Positions 9,428 to 19,286 of a DNA stretch of 64,000 nt are shown here, piece by piece. The translations under genes and the position numbers were made by a program. Source of the DNA: Sphingobacterium faecium (GTDB taxonomy: Bacteria; Bacteroidota; Bacteroidia; Sphingobacteriales; Sphingobacteriaceae); NCBI RefSeq assembly GCF_003054045.1, contig NZ_QBKH01000004.1:496001-560000 (forward strand), written 5' to 3'. The notes beneath the pieces are model-generated. The model saw nothing but the letters and a program-made list of their open reading frames with translations, made no database searches and was not told the origin of the DNA. How positions within the stretch are numbered: the stretch's first letter is position 1; each line of letters opens with the position of its first letter.

Positions 9428-12400
9428 ATGTTAAAACCTAAACTTAGATTTTTAGGATTAGTAATAGCTTTATCGGGTGCTTTTACAGTAGAAGCCCAAG
9501 AAACTTTATTATTAAGAAGTCCTAGTGTGAGTGCCGAACATGTTGCTTTTGTATATGGCGGCGATATTTGGATTTCGGATAAATCTGGAGCCAATCCAAG
9601 AAGATTAACCACAAACCCAGGCGTAGAACAAAATCCGATTTTCTCACCGGATGGCAAACAGATCGCTTTTACAGGAAATTATGATGGAAATACCGATGTT
9701 TATGTCCTGCCTATTCAAGGAGGTGAACCTAAGCGAATTACCTATCATCCTTCTTCTGATGTATTGAGAGGCTGGTTGAATAACAACGAGGTGTATTATA
9801 CCACCACACGTGAGTATAACTATGCGCTAAGTCCGCGTTTATATACGTCATCGATTACAGGATTGACATTGGACAAAGCATTGCCTATGCCTGAAGCCTA
9901 TCAAGGAAGTCCATCAAAAGATGGCCGATACTGGGCTTATATCAAAAATACCGATCCTACAGAACGTGATCGTGTCGCTTTTAAGCGGTATAGAGGTGGT
10001 GGTATGCCTTCAATTTGGATTTTTGATACTAAGACTAATCAAATCGAAATAATCCCTGGAGAGCGCTGTAATGACGTGAAGCCTGTGTGGTTAGGTGATC
10101 AAGTATATTTCTTATCTGACCGAGATAAAATTGTCAATATCTTTTCTTACGATGTGAAATCTAAGAAAGTGAATAAACTGACCAACTTCACCGATTACGA
10201 TATCAGAACTTTAGCTGGAAATGGTTCCGAATTGACTTTCGAACAGGCAGGGAAGATCCATATTTTTAATATCAATAAGCAATCTTCAACAGCTTTACAG
10301 ATTCATGTAAGCAGTGATGCACTTTATAAAAGACCGCATTATGATAATATGCGCGATGATATCCGCAATTTTATGATTTCTCCTACTGGTCAACGTGCGC
10401 TAATTGAAGCCCGTGGGGAGATTTTCTCCGTGCCAAAAGAAAAAGGTGAGGCACGCAATATTTCAAATTCACCAGGTGTACACGATCGTTTCCCAAGCTG
10501 GTCTCCGAATGGTAAGTGGATTTCTTATATTTCGAGTGAGAAAGGGAAATATGTACTGCAATTACGTGATCAATTAGGAAAAGATGAACCATTGATCTAT
10601 ACCTTGGGTGAATCAAATTTTTATTTTGAACCTACTTGGTCTCCAGACTCTAAAAAACTTTTTTATAATGATTCACATCTGAATTTATTCTACATCGATA
10701 TCGATACGAAGAAAATAGTTCAGGTAGATGCAGATAAAGAAAGTGCGCAGACAGGTCGTGTCTTCAATCATTTTCAACCAAGCTGGTCTCCAGACTCAAA
10801 ATGGATTTCTTATATAAAAACACTTCCAAATGCTGTTCCGGCGATGTTTTTGTATAACATAGATACCAAAAAGAGTACACAGATTACGGATGGAATGAGT
10901 GCTATTAGATCGACTTCGTTCAGCAGAGACGGCAAATATCTATTCTTTACAGCAAGTACCAATGTTGGATTGACCAATTCGGGTCTGCATATGTCTGCAA
11001 CAGAACGTCGTGCTAACTATGAGGCATATGCCTTTATTCTATCGAGTAAAACACCTTCTATTTTCAAAAATGAAAGTGATGAAGAGACGATAAAAGATGA
11101 TCAAACTGAAGGGGACAAGCCTAAGGAAGCAGAAAAGTCTGATAAGAAGAAGAAAGATGGCAAGAAAGATATTAAGAAAGAAGATACTAGTAAAGAAGCT
11201 GTGAAACCCGTAGTACAGCCAACAGAAATAGATTTTGATCGTATCAATAACCGTATTGTTGCTCTCCCACTTGGTGATGGTATAAACGGCATCAATGGAT
11301 CTGTTGCTAATCAATTGACTTATGTGAAGAATGGGACACTATATGCCTATGATTTTGCAGAGCTGAAAGAGAAAGATCTTGTTGCTGGTATCCGTGGTTA
11401 TGCGATCAGTGCCGATGGCAAGAAAATGATTATTCAGACAAGTGCAGGCATTAGTATAGTAACTGCGGGTCAAAAAGTGGCGACTCCAACAACTGGTGTA
11501 TTAAAACTAGATAATATCAAGCAATTAGTGGATCCCGTTGCTGAGTGGAAGCAGATCTTTGATGAAGTATGGGCGATGCAGAAAGATTATTTCTACGTTG
11601 AAAACATGCACGGTGCAGATTGGAACGCCATTAAAACAAAGTACGAAAAGTTTTTACCATACGTCAGCCATCGCTCCGATTTGGGTTATTTACTCAATGA
11701 GATGATGGGTGAAATGGTTGTTGGACATAATTATATTTATCCAGGTGATCAACCTTCTGGTCCTTCAGTAAGTGTAGGGGTATTAGGTGCTGATTATAAG
11801 ATTGAAAATGGATTTTATAAAATTGATAAAATCTTTACACGTTTAGATTGGAACCCATCGTTTAAAGCGCCTTTGTCAGAACCTGGGTTAAACATTACAC
11901 CTGGCATGTATTTAGTAGCTGTCAATGGTATAGCTTTGACAGCAGATATGGACTTGTATGGCTTATTTGACAATACGGTTGGTAAACAGCTGAGCATTAA
12001 AGTCAATTCAAAGCCTAGTTTGGTTGGAGCTAAAGAATATGTCGTCAAGCCGATATCATTCTCTGATGAGATGAGCTTGAGAAGTGCTGAGTGGATGGAG
12101 CGCAATAGAAAACGTGTTGAAGACTTGAGTAAAGGACAGATTGCTTACATCTATATGCCTAATACCGGTGGTGAAGGATATACTGCTTTTAACCGTTACT
12201 ATTTCTCTCAAATGGACAAAAAGGCGGTTCTGATTGATGAGCGCAATAATGGTGGTGGTTGGGTTGCCGATTACGTGATCGATTTATTATCCCGTGATTT
12301 AATAGCCGGATGGGGAATACGGGACGGAAAGGGATTCAATACGCCAGGTAATGGAATTTATGGACCGAAAGCCATGATTATCAATGAAAATGCAGGCTCT

Positions 12401-12739
12401 GGTGGTGATATGATGCCGTATATGTTCCGTCATAAAGGATTAGGAAAATTAGTCGGTCGTACTACTATGGGAATCTTAGTGGGTATCAGTGGTTATCCTC
12501 CTTTATTGGATGGGGGAAGAATTACTTCTCCAAACTTTGGTGTGTATGATCTAAAAGGTAGCTATATTATTGAAAACGAAGGTGTTGCTCCTGATATTTT
12601 TGTTGAACAAACACCAAAGGATCTCATCGAAGGTCGAGACCCTCAGTTGGAGAAAACAGTGCAAATCTTGTTGGAGGAAATGAAAACTTATCCTTATCAG
12701 AATTTGAAAAAACCTGCGGATCCGATTCGTGTCAATTAA
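9428..12739 (+). CDS. Tricorn-like secreted S41 peptidase (copy 1)
   Basis: About 1103 aa from the ATG at 9428, which begins a clean signal peptide (MLKPKLRFLGLVIALSGAFTVEAQ); upstream in-frame codons would spoil it. The N-terminal ~550 residues contain repeated WD40/PD40-like motifs (SPDGKQIAFTG, SWSPNGKWISYIS, TWSPDSKKLFYND, SWSPDSKWISY) forming a beta-propeller. A Lys/Asp/Glu-rich linker follows (about 560-600), then a tricorn C1 domain, a PDZ-like region (GMYLVAVNGIAL) and the S41 protease region (VLIDERNNGGGWVADYVID, NENAGSGGDMMPYMF). The serine in AGSGGD is the likely nucleophile. It probably degrades peptides in the periplasm. A paralogue lies at 34146. Confidence 0.93.
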   Translation: MLKPKLRFLGLVIALSGAFTVEAQETLLLRSPSVSAEHVAFVYGGDIWISDKSGANPRRLTTNPGVEQNPIFSPDGKQIAFTGNYDGNTDVYVLPIQGGEPKRITYHPSSDVLRGWLNNNEVYYTTTREYNYALSPRLYTSSITGLTLDKALPMPEAYQGSPSKDGRYWAYIKNTDPTERDRVAFKRYRGGGMPSIWIFDTKTNQIEIIPGERCNDVKPVWLGDQVYFLSDRDKIVNIFSYDVKSKKVNKLTNFTDYDIRTLAGNGSELTFEQAGKIHIFNINKQSSTALQIHVSSDALYKRPHYDNMRDDIRNFMISPTGQRALIEARGEIFSVPKEKGEARNISNSPGVHDRFPSWSPNGKWISYISSEKGKYVLQLRDQLGKDEPLIYTLGESNFYFEPTWSPDSKKLFYNDSHLNLFYIDIDTKKIVQVDADKESAQTGRVFNHFQPSWSPDSKWISYIKTLPNAVPAMFLYNIDTKKSTQITDGMSAIRSTSFSRDGKYLFFTASTNVGLTNSGLHMSATERRANYEAYAFILSSKTPSIFKNESDEETIKDDQTEGDKPKEAEKSDKKKKDGKKDIKKEDTSKEAVKPVVQPTEIDFDRINNRIVALPLGDGINGINGSVANQLTYVKNGTLYAYDFAELKEKDLVAGIRGYAISADGKKMIIQTSAGISIVTAGQKVATPTTGVLKLDNIKQLVDPVAEWKQIFDEVWAMQKDYFYVENMHGADWNAIKTKYEKFLPYVSHRSDLGYLLNEMMGEMVVGHNYIYPGDQPSGPSVSVGVLGADYKIENGFYKIDKIFTRLDWNPSFKAPLSEPGLNITPGMYLVAVNGIALTADMDLYGLFDNTVGKQLSIKVNSKPSLVGAKEYVVKPISFSDEMSLRSAEWMERNRKRVEDLSKGQIAYIYMPNTGGEGYTAFNRYYFSQMDKKAVLIDERNNGGGWVADYVIDLLSRDLIAGWGIRDGKGFNTPGNGIYGPKAMIINENAGSGGDMMPYMFRHKGLGKLVGRTTMGILVGISGYPPLLDGGRITSPNFGVYDLKGSYIIENEGVAPDIFVEQTPKDLIEGRDPQLEKTVQILLEEMKTYPYQNLKKPADPIRVN

Positions 12740-12760
12740 TCTATTTATAAGAGTAAATAT

Positions 12761-12802
12761 AGAAGCCAGTTTCATGCAATAATGAAACTGGCTTCTTTTT
12801 TA
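12761..12802 (+). terminator. Rho-independent terminator after tricorn-like gene 1
   Basis: A perfect 15-bp stem, AGAAGCCAGTTTCAT (12761-12775) with 12782-12796, has a 6-nt loop and is followed by TTTTTATA. Confidence 0.93.
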
Positions 12803-12972
12803 TAAACTTCTGTGCTCAAGCACCTATATCTCGATCAATTAGCATCTGGATAGTATAGGTTTTATTTTAATGTTGAGAGCAAAGAAATGCTTCTAAAACC
12901 GATAGCTTTTGGGAGAATTTGAGGTTATAAAATTAAATGTAATATCTTTATGAAATAAATTATTTGCGATAC

Positions 12973-13902
12973 ATGGAAGAATTAGGGATAAAAATAAAGC
13001 CTGGGAAATCGTTATTTAGGCTATTGTTATACATGATGGTTTTGGGTGTAAGTATCCAATTGGTACTAATGGGGCTGGTTCTATTGGTTATGAAGATGAT
13101 GAATCCGGATAGCCCTCTCAGTTTTACGTTCTTTCAAGAAAATACAGATGCACTTAAGGGCATGCTTCTGATCAGTAGTATAACCACATTTATTTTACCT
13201 GCATGGGTGTTATATCGCTCAGAATCTGGCGTGAATCCTTACTTTGAGCGGGTTAGAGATATTTCATTAGTCCAGTACCTACTCGTCTTCGCATCTATGT
13301 TGTGCTTCATTCCGATGATGTCCTTAATTTCGTATTGGAATGAATCTATGCAATTGCCACCTAGTCTAGAAGGCATACAACAATGGATGAGAGCTAGTGA
13401 GGATAGTGCCGCTGTCATGACTAAGCAGATCGTAGAAGAGTCTACCTGGGTAGGTTTATTTATCAATCTAATCATCTTGGCGGTCGTACCTGCAATCGGT
13501 GAAGAAATGGTGTTTAGAGGTTGTCTTCAACATATTTTTGGACGCTGGATAACAAATAAGCATGTGGTCATATGGTTAGTGGCTATTATCTTTAGTGCAT
13601 TTCATATGCAGTTCTTCGGATTCTTTCCAAGATTGCTACTTGGTGCTTTTTTTGGTTATCTTTATGTTTGGAGTAAAAACATATATTTACCGATTTTTGG
13701 ACACTTTGTTAATAATGCAAGTGCCACGATAACAGCGTTCTATTATACTAGAAAAGGAATCTCTTTTGAACAAATGAATGTCTTTGAGCAAGAACCATTT
13801 TGGGTTTATGTTGCAAGCTTAATATTTACTGTTATTTTTGTGGTGTTATATTATCGTTCAACTAAAAAAATACCACATGGAGCAAGATTGGAAGAAGATT
13901 AA
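12973..13902 (+). CDS. CPBP family intramembrane metalloprotease
   Basis: 309 aa from the ATG at 12973; an in-frame TTG three codons earlier is less likely. Several hydrophobic segments are seen. The CPBP (CAAX/Abi) motifs are present: GEEMVFRGCLQ (EExxxR, metal ligand and catalysis), SAFHMQFFGFFPR (FxxxH-like) and GHFVNNAS (HxxxN/B motif). Such proteases sit in the inner membrane; substrates in Bacteroidota are not known. It starts an operon with the DUF2007 gene, which overlaps its 3' end by 26 bp, and cdsA. Confidence 0.93.
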   Translation: MEELGIKIKPGKSLFRLLLYMMVLGVSIQLVLMGLVLLVMKMMNPDSPLSFTFFQENTDALKGMLLISSITTFILPAWVLYRSESGVNPYFERVRDISLVQYLLVFASMLCFIPMMSLISYWNESMQLPPSLEGIQQWMRASEDSAAVMTKQIVEESTWVGLFINLIILAVVPAIGEEMVFRGCLQHIFGRWITNKHVVIWLVAIIFSAFHMQFFGFFPRLLLGAFFGYLYVWSKNIYLPIFGHFVNNASATITAFYYTRKGISFEQMNVFEQEPFWVYVASLIFTVIFVVLYYRSTKKIPHGARLEED

Positions 13903-14092
13903 AGACTATACTAATGCAATAGAAGCTGAAATCGTCAAACAAATGTTAGAAGAAAGCGGCATACCAGCGATCGTATTGAATAAACAAGATTCCTCTTATC
14001 TGGTGTTTGGTAAGATTGAGCTCTATGTCAATCAACAAGATGAAGAGCAAGCCTTAATGCTGATTGATTCAACGGTAGAGAAAGAAGATTAA
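13877..14092 (+). CDS. DUF2007 family small protein
   Basis: 71 aa from ATG 13877, which lies inside the end of the CPBP gene. The sequence (MEQDWKKIKDYTNAIEAEI, MLEESGIPAIVLNKQDSSY, ELYVNQQDEEQAL) matches the DUF2007 pattern, a small ferredoxin-like alpha/beta domain sometimes described as a putative signal-transducing protein. It sits 1 bp before cdsA, so it is co-translated with CPBP and CdsA. No function is established. Confidence 0.85.
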   Translation: MEQDWKKIKDYTNAIEAEIVKQMLEESGIPAIVLNKQDSSYLVFGKIELYVNQQDEEQALMLIDSTVEKED

Positions 14093-14093
14093 G

Positions 14094-14894
14094 ATGAAAA
14101 CTAGAGCTATTACAGGTTTTTTCTTTATCGTGGTTATGGTTGGCGCGATGCTTTTGGGGGCAGAAGTCTTTCTGGGATTCTTTACTTTATTAAGTGCTTG
14201 GTGCTTATTTGAATTTTATGGGATAGTGTGTTCCGAAGACCGAAAACCGAACAAATTTCTGGGGATATTAACCACATCTACATTATTTATAACGACTGCA
14301 TGCTATAGTTTAGGTTGGTTAGAGGCTAAATTTATTTTGTTGTTCATTCCAGTTCTTTTAGCGATCTATATACATGCACTTTATCAAAAAAGGGACTTTC
14401 CTTTTAATGATATTGGCTTTACGATTTTAGGAATTCTATATGTCGGATTTCCCTTCTATTGTTTTACAAGATTAGGTTATATTACTGGTGATTTTAACCA
14501 CTTTTTGCCTTTAGGGTTTATGATTCTACTATGGACAAGTGATACCGGAGCTTATTTGGCAGGCAGGTCTTTAGGAAAGCATAAGCTATTTGAACGCATT
14601 TCGCCTAAAAAAACTTGGGAAGGATTTTTGGGCGGCATTATATTAGCGGTGTTAGTCTCCCTGTGTTTAGCGTATTATTTTCAAACGATACCACAATGGC
14701 AATGGATAGTAACCGCTGTTATTATTGGAGTATTTGGCACATTGGGCGATTTGGTAGAATCGATGCTGAAGAGAAGCTTAAATGTCAAAGATTCAGGAAA
14801 TATATTACCAGGTCATGGTGGTTTTTTAGATCGATTTGATGGTCTATTAATAGCTGGACCTTTGGTTTATTTATTTTTGTATTTAGCAAATTAG
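14094..14894 (+). CDS. cdsA: Phosphatidate cytidylyltransferase CdsA
   Basis: Makes CDP-diacylglycerol from phosphatidate and CTP at the inner membrane, the branch point for phospholipids. 266 aa with about eight hydrophobic segments. The C-terminal signature is complete: MLKRSLNVKDSGNILPGHGG followed by FLDRFDGLL, with the KD, PGHGG and DRxD residues in place, and SDTGAYLAGRSLGKHKL precedes it. It is last in the CPBP-DUF2007-cdsA operon; the DUF2461 gene follows after 12 bp. Confidence 0.96.
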   Translation: MKTRAITGFFFIVVMVGAMLLGAEVFLGFFTLLSAWCLFEFYGIVCSEDRKPNKFLGILTTSTLFITTACYSLGWLEAKFILLFIPVLLAIYIHALYQKRDFPFNDIGFTILGILYVGFPFYCFTRLGYITGDFNHFLPLGFMILLWTSDTGAYLAGRSLGKHKLFERISPKKTWEGFLGGIILAVLVSLCLAYYFQTIPQWQWIVTAVIIGVFGTLGDLVESMLKRSLNVKDSGNILPGHGGFLDRFDGLLIAGPLVYLFLYLAN

Positions 14895-14906
14895 GAGTAT
14901 ATATTT

Positions 14907-15578
14907 ATGGCACATATCAATCAAAATACCTTTACGTTTTTAAAAGATTTACAAAATAACAATACTCGGGAGTGGTTTGCAGAAGAAAAGGAACGCTACG
15001 AAGCTGCGTTAGCTGATGTACGTCTGTTTGTAGCAGATTTGATTATTGAATTATCTAAATTTGATCCCCATATCACGACAGATATTCAAGCCAATAAATG
15101 TTTATTCCGCATTTACCGTGATACCCGTTTTTCAAAAGATAAAACCCCGTATAAAAATTGGTTTGGAGCAGGTATTTCCAAAGATGGCCGTAAATTAGAT
15201 GGTCCGGAGTATTATATTCATATATCCCCAGAAAACTCATTTATTGCTTGCGGATACTGGCGTCCAGAGAAGAAACATCTAGATGCTATCCGTCAGGAAA
15301 TCGACTATAACGGGGATAAATTTAACCGTATTGTTGCCGAATTGAAGGAGGTAGGCGGTCTTGAATTAGAAACTGAAGATAAACTCAAACGTCCCCCTGC
15401 TGGCTATGACGCGGATCACGCTGCAATTGAATTTTTGAAGTTAAAAAGCTTTGTTGCTCACAAGGCTTTGTCTAATACTGATTTAACGGATAAAAAAGCA
15501 TTGGATAATATCATTGCATGCTATAAGACGATGCTTCCATTGAAGCAGTATCTGCATGAAGCGATCGATAATGATTAA
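14907..15578 (+). CDS. DUF2461 family protein
   Basis: 223 aa, the usual length for the family. Family features are FLKDLQNNNTREWFAEEKERYE at the start, the central FRIYRDTRFSKDKTPYKNWF and the GPEYYIHISPENSFIACGYW segment. The function of DUF2461 proteins is unknown. The gene lies 12 bp after cdsA on the same strand and ends 2 bp before the convergent anmK stop, leaving no room for a separate terminator. Confidence 0.9.
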   Translation: MAHINQNTFTFLKDLQNNNTREWFAEEKERYEAALADVRLFVADLIIELSKFDPHITTDIQANKCLFRIYRDTRFSKDKTPYKNWFGAGISKDGRKLDGPEYYIHISPENSFIACGYWRPEKKHLDAIRQEIDYNGDKFNRIVAELKEVGGLELETEDKLKRPPAGYDADHAAIEFLKLKSFVAHKALSNTDLTDKKALDNIIACYKTMLPLKQYLHEAIDND

Positions 15579-15580
15579 CC

Positions 15581-16777
15581 TTATTCAGGAAGACTAATTT
15601 TACCCATACAGACCGCAGGTGAGTCTTTTATTTGACTCACATGGTCTGGATTACCAACTAATGTTTCATTGGCCAATAGGGCAAACAGGACTGCTTCTTT
15701 AGCATCAGGATCCATGCCGAGATCAGCAAATGAATCGACTTGATGATGCGGCAATCCTGCTTTAATTTTATCGACCAATAAGGGGTTGTGCAAACCTCCA
15801 CCACTGATGTAGATGTGTACCTGACTGAGATTTTCCGATTGTTTCTGGATGGCAGCGACGGTACATGTTGCTGTAAATTGATTCAATGTAGCCATAATGT
15901 CCTCAGGACTAGCACTAAGACTATCGGATTTCATTTGGCAACTTTTCAAGTAGTCTAGATTAAATAATTCAGGACCAGTAGTTTTGGGAAATTCATCTTG
16001 CAAAAAGGGTTCTTTCAGAAGTTGGTCAATCAAGGATTTAATGACTTTACCTTTTTTTGCAATTTCTGCATCTTTATCCATTTCGACGTGAAATGACTCT
16101 TTCGCAAATTGATTCATGATGGTATTTCCAGGACCAATATCCGTTGCAAAAGCTTTTTGATCACTACCTTGGTTTGGAATAAATGTATAATTTGCGATTC
16201 CTCCAATATTTAATAAAAAACGATTTTCTATAGGGTGCGAAAAAAGTAAATAGTCACCGTATGCTGCTAAAGGAGCACCTTCACCACCGGCAGCAATGTG
16301 TTTTTGTCTAAAATCAGAAATGGTAATTATGCCTGTTTTTACAGCGATATGGTCTCCATCCCCTATTTGAAGGGTGCTATTAGGCATGGTTGTATCTTTT
16401 GTAAGACTTTGTGGCGCATGGTAGACCGTCTGACCATGGCTCGCAATACAGTCAATAGCGTCTTTGGATATTCCCCACTTTTGGAGAGCCTGATTGATAA
16501 GTTGCGCATGCACATGACCAATATAGGCATTCAGCCCACTTAATAGTTGCTGATCAATTGATCTTTTTGCAAATATACCTCTAATATGCGTTCTAAACTC
16601 ATCGTCGTAATCCATGGTTATAAAATTTTCTAAGCTTACGACAGTAGATTTACCACTATTACTAATTTTACAGAGCGCAATATCTAGCCCATCTAATGAC
16701 GTTCCAGACATCAGGCCGATAATAAAACGACTATCTTTTTTTGCAATTTTGTAAAGTTTTTCAATCATTGAGTTCAT
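15581..16777 (-). CDS. anmK: Anhydro-N-acetylmuramic acid kinase AnmK
   Basis: Phosphorylates and opens 1,6-anhydroMurNAc during recycling of cell-wall fragments. 398 aa. The ATP-binding FIIGLMSGTSLDGLDIAL is at the N-terminus; ASHGQTVYHAP, TLQIGDGDHIA, the RFLLNIGGIANYTF block, ATDIGPGNTIMNQFA and YISGGGLHNPLL match the family. The catalytic aspartate falls in SGTSLDGLD by family knowledge. Monocistronic, divergent from gcvH. It fits the cell-wall hydrolase genes at 22-26 kb, which would produce the turnover products. Confidence 0.95.
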   Translation of the reverse strand: MNSMIEKLYKIAKKDSRFIIGLMSGTSLDGLDIALCKISNSGKSTVVSLENFITMDYDDEFRTHIRGIFAKRSIDQQLLSGLNAYIGHVHAQLINQALQKWGISKDAIDCIASHGQTVYHAPQSLTKDTTMPNSTLQIGDGDHIAVKTGIITISDFRQKHIAAGGEGAPLAAYGDYLLFSHPIENRFLLNIGGIANYTFIPNQGSDQKAFATDIGPGNTIMNQFAKESFHVEMDKDAEIAKKGKVIKSLIDQLLKEPFLQDEFPKTTGPELFNLDYLKSCQMKSDSLSASPEDIMATLNQFTATCTVAAIQKQSENLSQVHIYISGGGLHNPLLVDKIKAGLPHHQVDSFADLGMDPDAKEAVLFALLANETLVGNPDHVSQIKDSPAVCMGKISLPE

Positions 16778-16884
16778 ACGTTAAAAGTAGGAACAAAATA
16801 GCATACAATGCACAAGATTTTTGTGATATCAATATATTTTGTAACTTCATGGCGTAATTAAATAGAAGATTAAAAAAAAGTAAA

Positions 16885-17265
16885 ATGAATTTTCCAGCTG
16901 AATTAAAATACACTAAAGATCACGAATGGATTCGTGTTGAAGGTGATGAGGCCGTTATTGGTATTACTGATTTCGCGCAACGTGAGTTAGGCGATATCGT
17001 ATTTGTAGATATCAACACAATTGGTGAAGAAGTAGCTGCAAACGAAATTTTTGGAACGATCGAAGCTGTAAAAACTGTTTCCGATTTATTCATTCCAGTT
17101 ACCGCTACAGTTTTATCTATTAACGAAGCAATCGATGCTTCACCAGAATTAGTAAACTCAGATCCGTATGGAGAAGGTTGGATTATTCGTATTAAATTGA
17201 ATAATGCAGCTGATGTTGATGCTTTATTAACTGCTGATCAATATAAAGAAGAGATTAACGCGTAA
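16885..17265 (+). CDS. gcvH: Glycine cleavage system H protein
   Basis: The small lipoylated carrier of the glycine cleavage complex. 126 aa, normal length. Starts [20 protein letters not shown]; the lipoylation motif [14 protein letters not shown] carries the modified lysine, and [15 protein letters not shown] is the usual C-terminal block. Other gcv genes are not in the window. A bidirectional terminator follows. Confidence 0.97.
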   Translation: MNFPAELKYTKDHEWIRVEGDEAVIGITDFAQRELGDIVFVDINTIGEEVAANEIFGTIEAVKTVSDLFIPVTATVLSINEAIDASPELVNSDPYGEGWIIRIKLNNAADVDALLTADQYKEEINA

Positions 17266-17285
17266 TTTTAAAACTTACGTTCAAT

Positions 17286-17329
17286 AAAACCAGGAAAGAG
17301 CCGTCAACAAACGTCTCTTTCTTGGTTTT
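17286..17329. terminator. Bidirectional terminator between gcvH and a convergent gene
   Basis: AAAACCAGGAAAGAG (17286-17300) pairs with 17315-17329 with one G-U pair; A- and T-rich ends serve both strands. It overlaps the stop codon of the convergent minus-strand gene. Confidence 0.8.
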
Positions 17330-18071
17330 ACAGGATTTCTATTTTACTCGTGACATCAATATCATCTTTTTTGACTTTTGTTTCAATAGTCGCTGATTTT
17401 AGATAATGCGTTTTGGGGTTTAACAGGTATTGTCCTATTACGGAGCCAATGGATTCTCCTTCAGCATTGATATGACCTTCAGTAGTGATGGCAATACCAT
17501 CAGCTGATATGCTTTTAAGTGTATATGTTTGTTCGATTGGACCTAAGGCTTTATTATTTGAGGTTGCTTTCCATTGTTCGCCAACTTTTAACTCCTTGCT
17601 TGGATATTCAAAAGAAGCTTCCTTTAACATATTCGGGTCGAAAAGATCATTACCATCAGGAGCATCTTCTACATCTTTTACTTTTCCATCTAAACTCATG
17701 ACAGCTACCACTGGATTATCCAGCATGGTTTTAACTTTTTCATGGATTTGTTTTGAAAATTCATTAGCATCTGGATTTTTTGAATCATAATTGATGGTCA
17801 TCATGCCCGCATCCATAGCCATGATCATCTCCGTAAATTTAGTTGAATACGTTACTGTGCTATCTGTCGCTGCTGTATTTGTCGTTACGGATAGCATAGT
17901 CGCATCAATCATGGTACTTTGCGCTCCTGCATTGACATCTATCGTCATGTGCAATTTTTGTGTAATTGGATTATTAAGATCTGGTTTTAGCTTGAGTAAT
18001 ACTTTGTCTTGAGCAGTGGAGGTCGTAATCATGAAGAACGACAAAAATGCAAGTGATAGGATTTTGATCAT
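17328..18071 (-). CDS. Secreted protein, DUF6263-like
   Basis: 247 aa with an N-terminal signal peptide (MIKILSLAFLSFFMITTSTAQ). The mature part is beta-rich with repeated VTTNTAATDSTVTYSTKF and KELKVGEQWKATSN patterns, like periplasmic DUF6263 proteins of Bacteroidota, but the family call is from general resemblance only. No catalytic motif is visible. Convergent with gcvH and probably transcribed alone. Confidence 0.65.
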   Translation of the reverse strand: MIKILSLAFLSFFMITTSTAQDKVLLKLKPDLNNPITQKLHMTIDVNAGAQSTMIDATMLSVTTNTAATDSTVTYSTKFTEMIMAMDAGMMTINYDSKNPDANEFSKQIHEKVKTMLDNPVVAVMSLDGKVKDVEDAPDGNDLFDPNMLKEASFEYPSKELKVGEQWKATSNNKALGPIEQTYTLKSISADGIAITTEGHINAEGESIGSVIGQYLLNPKTHYLKSATIETKVKKDDIDVTSKIEIL

Positions 18072-18098
18072 GTAAAATTAGTTAGTATAATAAACCCT

Positions 18099-18143
18099 AA
18101 ATTAAAAAAGTCCTTTGGTATTACCAAAGGACTTTTTTAATTT
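18099..18143 (-). terminator. Strong terminator after pdhB
   Basis: A 22-bp perfect inverted repeat (18099-18120 with 18122-18143) contains AAAAAAGTCCTTTGG and ends in a T-rich tract on the minus strand. It lies 18 bp past the pdhB stop. Confidence 0.92.
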
Positions 18144-18160
18144 AAGACATATAAATGCTT

Positions 18161-19147
18161 TTATTTTTTGATGTAGGCAACTTCTTTTACAGCTTTTACA
18201 ACTTTAGCTACACTTGGAAGTGCTGCTTCAATTAATGTTGCTGCATATGGAAGAGGTACGTCTGCTGCTGTAATACGCACGATCGGAGCATCTAAGTAAT
18301 CAAATGCATTGCGTTGTACAGCATATGTAATTTCAGATGAAATTGATGCTAAAGGCCAAGCTTCTTCTACAATCACCAAACGATTGGTTTTCTTAACAGA
18401 CTCAATAATCGTTGGGTAATCAATAGGACGTACAGAGCGTAAGTCAATTACTTCCACATTGATACCTTCCTTTGTCAATTCTTCAACTGCAGGTAATACA
18501 ACACGTGGAACCATTTTACCAAAAGAAACGATGGTTACATCAGCACCTTCTTTTACTACATTAGCTTTACCAATTGGTAAGTAATATTCTTCTTCAGGCA
18601 CATGACCTTTATCACCGTACATAACCTCAGATTCCATAAAAATAACTGGATCTGGATCGATGATAGCAGATTTTAATAAACCTTTTGCATCATATGGATT
18701 TGAAGGAACAACAACTTTTAATCCTGGAGTATTCGCATACCAGTTCTCAAAATTTTGAGAGTGCTGTGCACCAAGTTGGCCAGCGTTACCAGTTGGACCA
18801 CGGAATACCATTGGAATAGAGAATTGACCTCCACTCATTGAACGAATCTTTGCAGCGGCATTGATAATTTGGTCAATAGCAACTAAAGAAAAGTTAAATG
18901 TCATGAATTCAACGATTGGTTTTAAACCATTCATCGCAGCACCTACTGCGATACCAGCAAAACCTAATTCTGCGATAGGTGTATCTATCACACGTTTAGC
19001 TCCGAATTCATCCAGCATACCTTGGCTTACTTTATAAGCACCATTGTATTCTGCAACTTCTTCTCCTAATAAAAATATTGTTTCGTCTTTACGCATTTCT
19101 TCGTTCATCGCTTCACGAAGTGCTTCTCTGAATTGTATCTCTCTCAT
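18161..19147 (-). CDS. pdhB: Pyruvate dehydrogenase E1 component beta subunit
   Basis: The beta subunit of the thiamine-dependent E1 enzyme that decarboxylates pyruvate for the pyruvate dehydrogenase complex. 328 aa, typical. Key blocks are LREAMNEEMRKDETIFLLGEEVAEYNGAYKVS, TPIAELGFAGIAVGAAMNG, FRGPTGNAGQLGAQHSQ, VVPSNPYDAKGLLKSAI and VEVIDLRSVRPID. The alpha subunit and E2 are not adjacent here. Single gene with a strong terminator. A branched-chain or general 2-oxo acid E1 beta is possible, but the close match to the bacterial pyruvate type makes PdhB more likely. Confidence 0.9.
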   Translation of the reverse strand: MREIQFREALREAMNEEMRKDETIFLLGEEVAEYNGAYKVSQGMLDEFGAKRVIDTPIAELGFAGIAVGAAMNGLKPIVEFMTFNFSLVAIDQIINAAAKIRSMSGGQFSIPMVFRGPTGNAGQLGAQHSQNFENWYANTPGLKVVVPSNPYDAKGLLKSAIIDPDPVIFMESEVMYGDKGHVPEEEYYLPIGKANVVKEGADVTIVSFGKMVPRVVLPAVEELTKEGINVEVIDLRSVRPIDYPTIIESVKKTNRLVIVEEAWPLASISSEITYAVQRNAFDYLDAPIVRITAADVPLPYAATLIEAALPSVAKVVKAVKEVAYIKK

Positions 19148-19286
19148 CAGTTGTAAAATAGTGTCAAATTTTAGATTACAAATCTACTATTTATTATTGA
19201 TATTTTGAAGGTCAATACGCCTTAAATATCTGCTTTTATGTCATTTTTTAATAACAGGATGGCGAAAACAGGAATAAAATTGAAAT

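Noticed and set aside
18500..18515. parS in pdhB (AACACGTGGAACC)
   Set aside because: Only one half of the palindrome matches the consensus; it is in conserved coding sequence.
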